Assembly: GCF_004920835.1 (NCBI RefSeq)
Contig: NZ_QFHO01000036.1
Coordinates: 1-42,574, forward strand
Direction of reading: 5' to 3'
Source of the DNA: Stenotrophomonas maltophilia
Lineage (GTDB): Bacteria; Pseudomonadota; Gammaproteobacteria; Xanthomonadales; Xanthomonadaceae
Length of the DNA: 42,574 bases
This document shows, piece by piece, positions 40,472 to 42,574 of this stretch. The position numbers were made by a program, and so were the translations under genes. The notes beneath the pieces were generated by a model, which worked only from the letters and a program-made list of their open reading frames with translations, was not told the DNA's origin and searched no databases. Every line of letters starts with the position of its first letter. Within the stretch, counting starts at the first letter, position 1.

Positions 40472-41467
40472 TCAGCCCGCGTGGCGGGCGTGCCAGGCCT
40501 GCATCGCCAGTTCGAACGAGCGCAGGCGCGCGCGGTGGTCGTACAGGTTCGCGGTGAGCATCAGCTCGTCTGGCTTGTGCCGCTCAACGAAAGCGGCGAT
40601 GCCCTCGGCCACCTGCTGCGGATCGCCGAGGACGGTGCAGGCCAGTGCCCGCTCCACGCCCAGCTTCTCATGCGGCTCCCAGAACGACTCGATGTCGTCG
40701 ATGGGTGCCGGAATCTTGCCCGGGCGGCCGCGACGCAGGTTCACGAAACTCTGCTGCTGGCTGGTGAACAATCGACGCGACTCGGCTTCGCTGTCGCTGG
40801 CGACAACGTTCAAGGCCAGCATGGCGTGCGGTTGCTTCAACGTCGCCGAAGGGCGGAACTCACGGCGGTACACGGCCAGCGCTTCGTCCATCACGTCCGG
40901 TGCGAAGTGCGAGGCGAACGCGTACGGCAGGCCCATCGAGGCGGCCATGCGCGCACCGAACAGGCTGGAACCGAGGATCCAGGTCGGCACCCGCAGGCCA
41001 CCACCCGGAACGGCCTGCACCGCTTGCCCGGGCTGCACCGGCTCGAAGTAGTGCAGCAGCTCGCGCACGTCCTGGGGGAACTGGTCGGCGCTGTCGAAGT
41101 AGCGGCGCAGTGCACGCGCGGTCGGCTGATCGGTGCCCGGCGCACGGCCCAGGCCGAGATCGATGCGGTCCGGATACAACGAGGCCAGCGTGCCGAACTG
41201 CTCGGCCACCTGCAGCGGCGCATGGTTGGGCAGCATGATGCCCCCTGCACCGACGCGGATGCGCTTGGTGCCGCCGGCGACATGGCCGATCAACACCGCA
41301 GTGGCGGCGCTGGCGATGCCGGGCATGTTGTGGTGTTCGGCCAGCCAGTAGCGGCGGTAGCCCAGCCCATCGGCATGCTGGGCCAGCTCCAGCATGTTGG
41401 CGAAGGCGGCGGTGGTGTCACTGCCCTCGCAGACCGGGGCCAGGTCGAGAATCGACAATGGAATCAT
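40472..41467 (-). CDS. Luciferase-like flavin monooxygenase (LLM class)
   Basis: A 331-residue TIM-barrel protein of the bacterial-luciferase-like family, which uses reduced FMN or F420-type cofactors to oxidise small molecules. Visible: MIPLSILDLAPVCEGSDTTA, GYRRYWLAEHHNMPGIASAA, TKRIRVGAGGIMLPNHAPLQ, PDRIDLGLGRAPGTDQ, and the C-terminal VERHKPDELMLTANLYDHRA. The EHHNM motif marks the MsnO8-like group. The start MIPLSILD is chosen by homology with GGAAA upstream; ATG 30 bases earlier is in frame. The substrate is unknown. Confidence 0.9.
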   Translation of the reverse strand: MIPLSILDLAPVCEGSDTTAAFANMLELAQHADGLGYRRYWLAEHHNMPGIASAATAVLIGHVAGGTKRIRVGAGGIMLPNHAPLQVAEQFGTLASLYPDRIDLGLGRAPGTDQPTARALRRYFDSADQFPQDVRELLHYFEPVQPGQAVQAVPGGGLRVPTWILGSSLFGARMAASMGLPYAFASHFAPDVMDEALAVYRREFRPSATLKQPHAMLALNVVASDSEAESRRLFTSQQQSFVNLRRGRPGKIPAPIDDIESFWEPHEKLGVERALACTVLGDPQQVAEGIAAFVERHKPDELMLTANLYDHRARLRSFELAMQAWHARHAG

Positions 41468-41603
41468 CAGGCGGTTTTCCGTCACAGGATTCCCCATGCA
41501 TGGGGACGGCGAGGCGCGGCGGCCAGTGACGGTAGCGGGATGCTGATTCCCGTGGGGCGGGTTCAGGGCCGCCGGGCATGGCCCGGGGTGCCATGCGTGT
41601 TGG

Positions 41604-41665
41604 GTAGTGCCGGTCGCTGGCCGACAGGCGGAGAGCCCTTGCAGCCGGCCAGCGGCCGGCTCTAC
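41604..41665. repeat. Inverted pair of GTAG hairpins upstream of the LLM gene
   Basis: GTAG (41604-41607) with TGCCGGTC-GCT-GGCCGACA, then AGCCGGCC-AGC-GGCCGGCT followed by CTAC at 41665 (minus-strand GTAG). They lie in the gap between trhO and the LLM gene; another GCCGGGCATGGCCCGG palindrome is near 41571-41588. Confidence 0.78.
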
Positions 41666-41675
41666 CGGCGCCCTG

Positions 41676-42443
41676 TCAGAACGCGCTGGGGCGCGGCTCC
41701 GGCATCGGCTGGTCGACCATCGGCTTCAACTCGGCATCCAGCGCCACGCGCTCGTCGAACACGAAACAGCGTCCTTCGTAGCCCTCGCCCCCCACCTCCT
41801 CGAAGTAACCGAGGATGCCGCCGTCGAGCTGCAGCACGTTGTCCATGCCGTCGTTGACCATCCACAGCGCAGCCTTCTCGCAACGGATGCCACCGGTGCA
41901 GAAGCTGACCACGGTGCTGTCCTTCAGCGCCTCGCGGTGCGGCGCCAGCGCCTCGGGCAGGTCGGTGAACTTGTGGATGGGCAGCACCAGCGCATCCTTG
42001 AAGGTGCCGTACTCCACTTCCTGCAGGTTGCGCGTATCGAGCATCACCACCGGCTTGCCGGCGTCGTCATGCCCCTGCCGCAACCAGCGCTGCACGGTGG
42101 CCGGATCGATCGCCGGCGCGCGCGGGTAATCCAGCGGCTGGCCGTCGTCGCGACGGAAGCTGATGATCTCGTCCTTCACCTTGGCCTTCAGCCGCGCGAA
42201 CGGCTGGTGCTCACTGAGGCTGGTCTTGACCCGCATATGTGCAAAGCGCGCATCGGCACGCAGCGCCACATAGAAACCCTCGATGGCCCCAGGCGCACCG
42301 GCCAGGAACAGGTTCAGCCCCTCGCCTGCCACCAGGATCGTGCCCCGCAGCCCAGCCGCCTCGGCACGCGCCAGCAGCTGGTCGCACAGGGCCTGGGGGG
42401 CGTCGATGACGGCGAAATGGTAGGCGGCGGTATTGGCGATCAT
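41676..42443 (-). CDS. trhO: tRNA uridine(34) hydroxylase TrhO, short form
   Basis: A 255-residue rhodanese-domain protein that hydroxylates U34 of tRNAs on the way to cmo5U-type modification. The N-terminal acylphosphatase-like part has LRGTILVAGEGLNLFLAG and VKDEIISF; the rhodanese domain has VVMLDTRNLQEVEYGTF and the catalytic Cys182 in SFCTGGIRCEK, with Cys188. E. coli TrhO (YceA) is about 350 residues and continues into a Cys-rich tail; this protein stops after CFVFDERVALDAELKP plus a Pro-rich end. So it is a naturally short form. No frameshift is visible since it ends cleanly with a stop at 41676. Confidence 0.92.
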   Translation of the reverse strand: MIANTAAYHFAVIDAPQALCDQLLARAEAAGLRGTILVAGEGLNLFLAGAPGAIEGFYVALRADARFAHMRVKTSLSEHQPFARLKAKVKDEIISFRRDDGQPLDYPRAPAIDPATVQRWLRQGHDDAGKPVVMLDTRNLQEVEYGTFKDALVLPIHKFTDLPEALAPHREALKDSTVVSFCTGGIRCEKAALWMVNDGMDNVLQLDGGILGYFEEVGGEGYEGRCFVFDERVALDAELKPMVDQPMPEPRPSAF

Positions 42444-42483
42444 CCCGCCATTTTAGCGCCTCCCGCCAGCACGGACAGATTCA

Positions 42484-42522
42484 GGGGTCAGAGCCCTCTG
42501 CGCAGCAGAGGGATCCGACCCC
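42484..42522. repeat. GGGGTCAGA palindrome, copy 4
   Basis: Stem GGGGTCAGAGCCCTCTGC / GCAGAGGGATCCGACCCC with a 3-nt loop and two mismatches. It lies upstream of trhO. Confidence 0.82.
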
Positions 42523-42542
42523 AAGCCCGGCAGACACCCGGA

Positions 42543-42574
42543 ATCTGTCAGGGGTGGGGCGGTGTGGGCAGGCG
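42543..42574. repeat. Left end of a further fold-back element, cut by the window edge
   Basis: ATCTGTCAGGGGTGGGGCGG (42543 onward) matches the left boundary and arm start of fold-back element 2 (from about 15227). The partner arm would lie outside the window. Confidence 0.55.

Overview
The window is GC-rich (roughly two thirds GC by eye) chromosome from a gammaproteobacterium of the Xanthomonadaceae, most probably the Stenotrophomonas maltophilia group. Three things point there. The lexA operator has the Xanthomonas-type form TTAGTAGTA-N-TACTACTAA. The intergenic gaps carry many short hairpins that begin with GTAG, the style of the Stenotrophomonas SMAG repeats. The gene order lexA-recA-recX-alaS-csrA also fits. 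Nearly everything is core housekeeping DNA. I see no prophage, transposase, integron, CRISPR array or biosynthetic island.

Layout. 1-2834: the 3' part of a TonB-dependent receptor gene and a small secreted protein. 2926-3018: tRNA-Ser(GCU). 3097-8685 (minus): csrA, alaS, recX, recA and lexA, the SOS and translation cluster. 8925-14786 (minus): a UbiB-family kinase gene, pncC, hflX, hfq, miaA and folP. 14787-15419 is a 633-bp repeat nest with no gene. 15420-19103: a small membrane protein, ftsH and rlmE, then divergent yhbY and a Mth938-like gene. 19381-30382 (minus, except for one Smr-domain gene) matches the E. coli order pyrG / eno / ftsB-ispD-ispF-truD-surE-pcm-nlpD, with kdsA and two small paralogous membrane-protein genes between pyrG and eno. 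No rpoS follows nlpD. 30783-35433: a small exported protein, parE, a GNAT acetyltransferase and a secreted S10 carboxypeptidase. 35813-37574 (minus): a PiT phosphate transporter and its DUF47 partner. 37852-39814: a CorC/HlyC-type membrane protein overlapped by an ExoD-like gene. 39907-42443 (minus): a flavin-binding stress-type protein, a luciferase-like monooxygenase and a short TrhO.

How the genes work together. LexA, RecA and RecX make the SOS switch and its damper. CsrA and Hfq are the two global post-transcriptional regulators. FolP, KdsA, IspD, IspF, PyrG and Eno supply folate, Kdo, isoprenoid, CTP and glycolytic flux. FtsB, NlpD, FtsH and ParE act in division, envelope remodelling, protein quality control and chromosome decatenation. 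MiaA, TruD, TrhO, RlmE, YhbY and AlaS act on tRNA and ribosomes. Many minus-strand genes overlap by 1 or 4 bases (TGATG, ATGA, GTGA), so translational coupling is widespread.

The least conventional material is non-coding. There are fold-back elements whose two 22-23-bp arms match each other within a copy but differ between copies. There are four GGGGTCAGA...TCTGACCCC palindromes, several inverted pairs of GTAG hairpins, a 52-bp duplication of the end of the nlpD-like gene, and a lexA promoter/operator so close to the ATG that the mRNA should be essentially leaderless. Among proteins, the tandem WPWGL / RPPGDG membrane paralogs between kdsA and eno are the best uncharacterised candidates.
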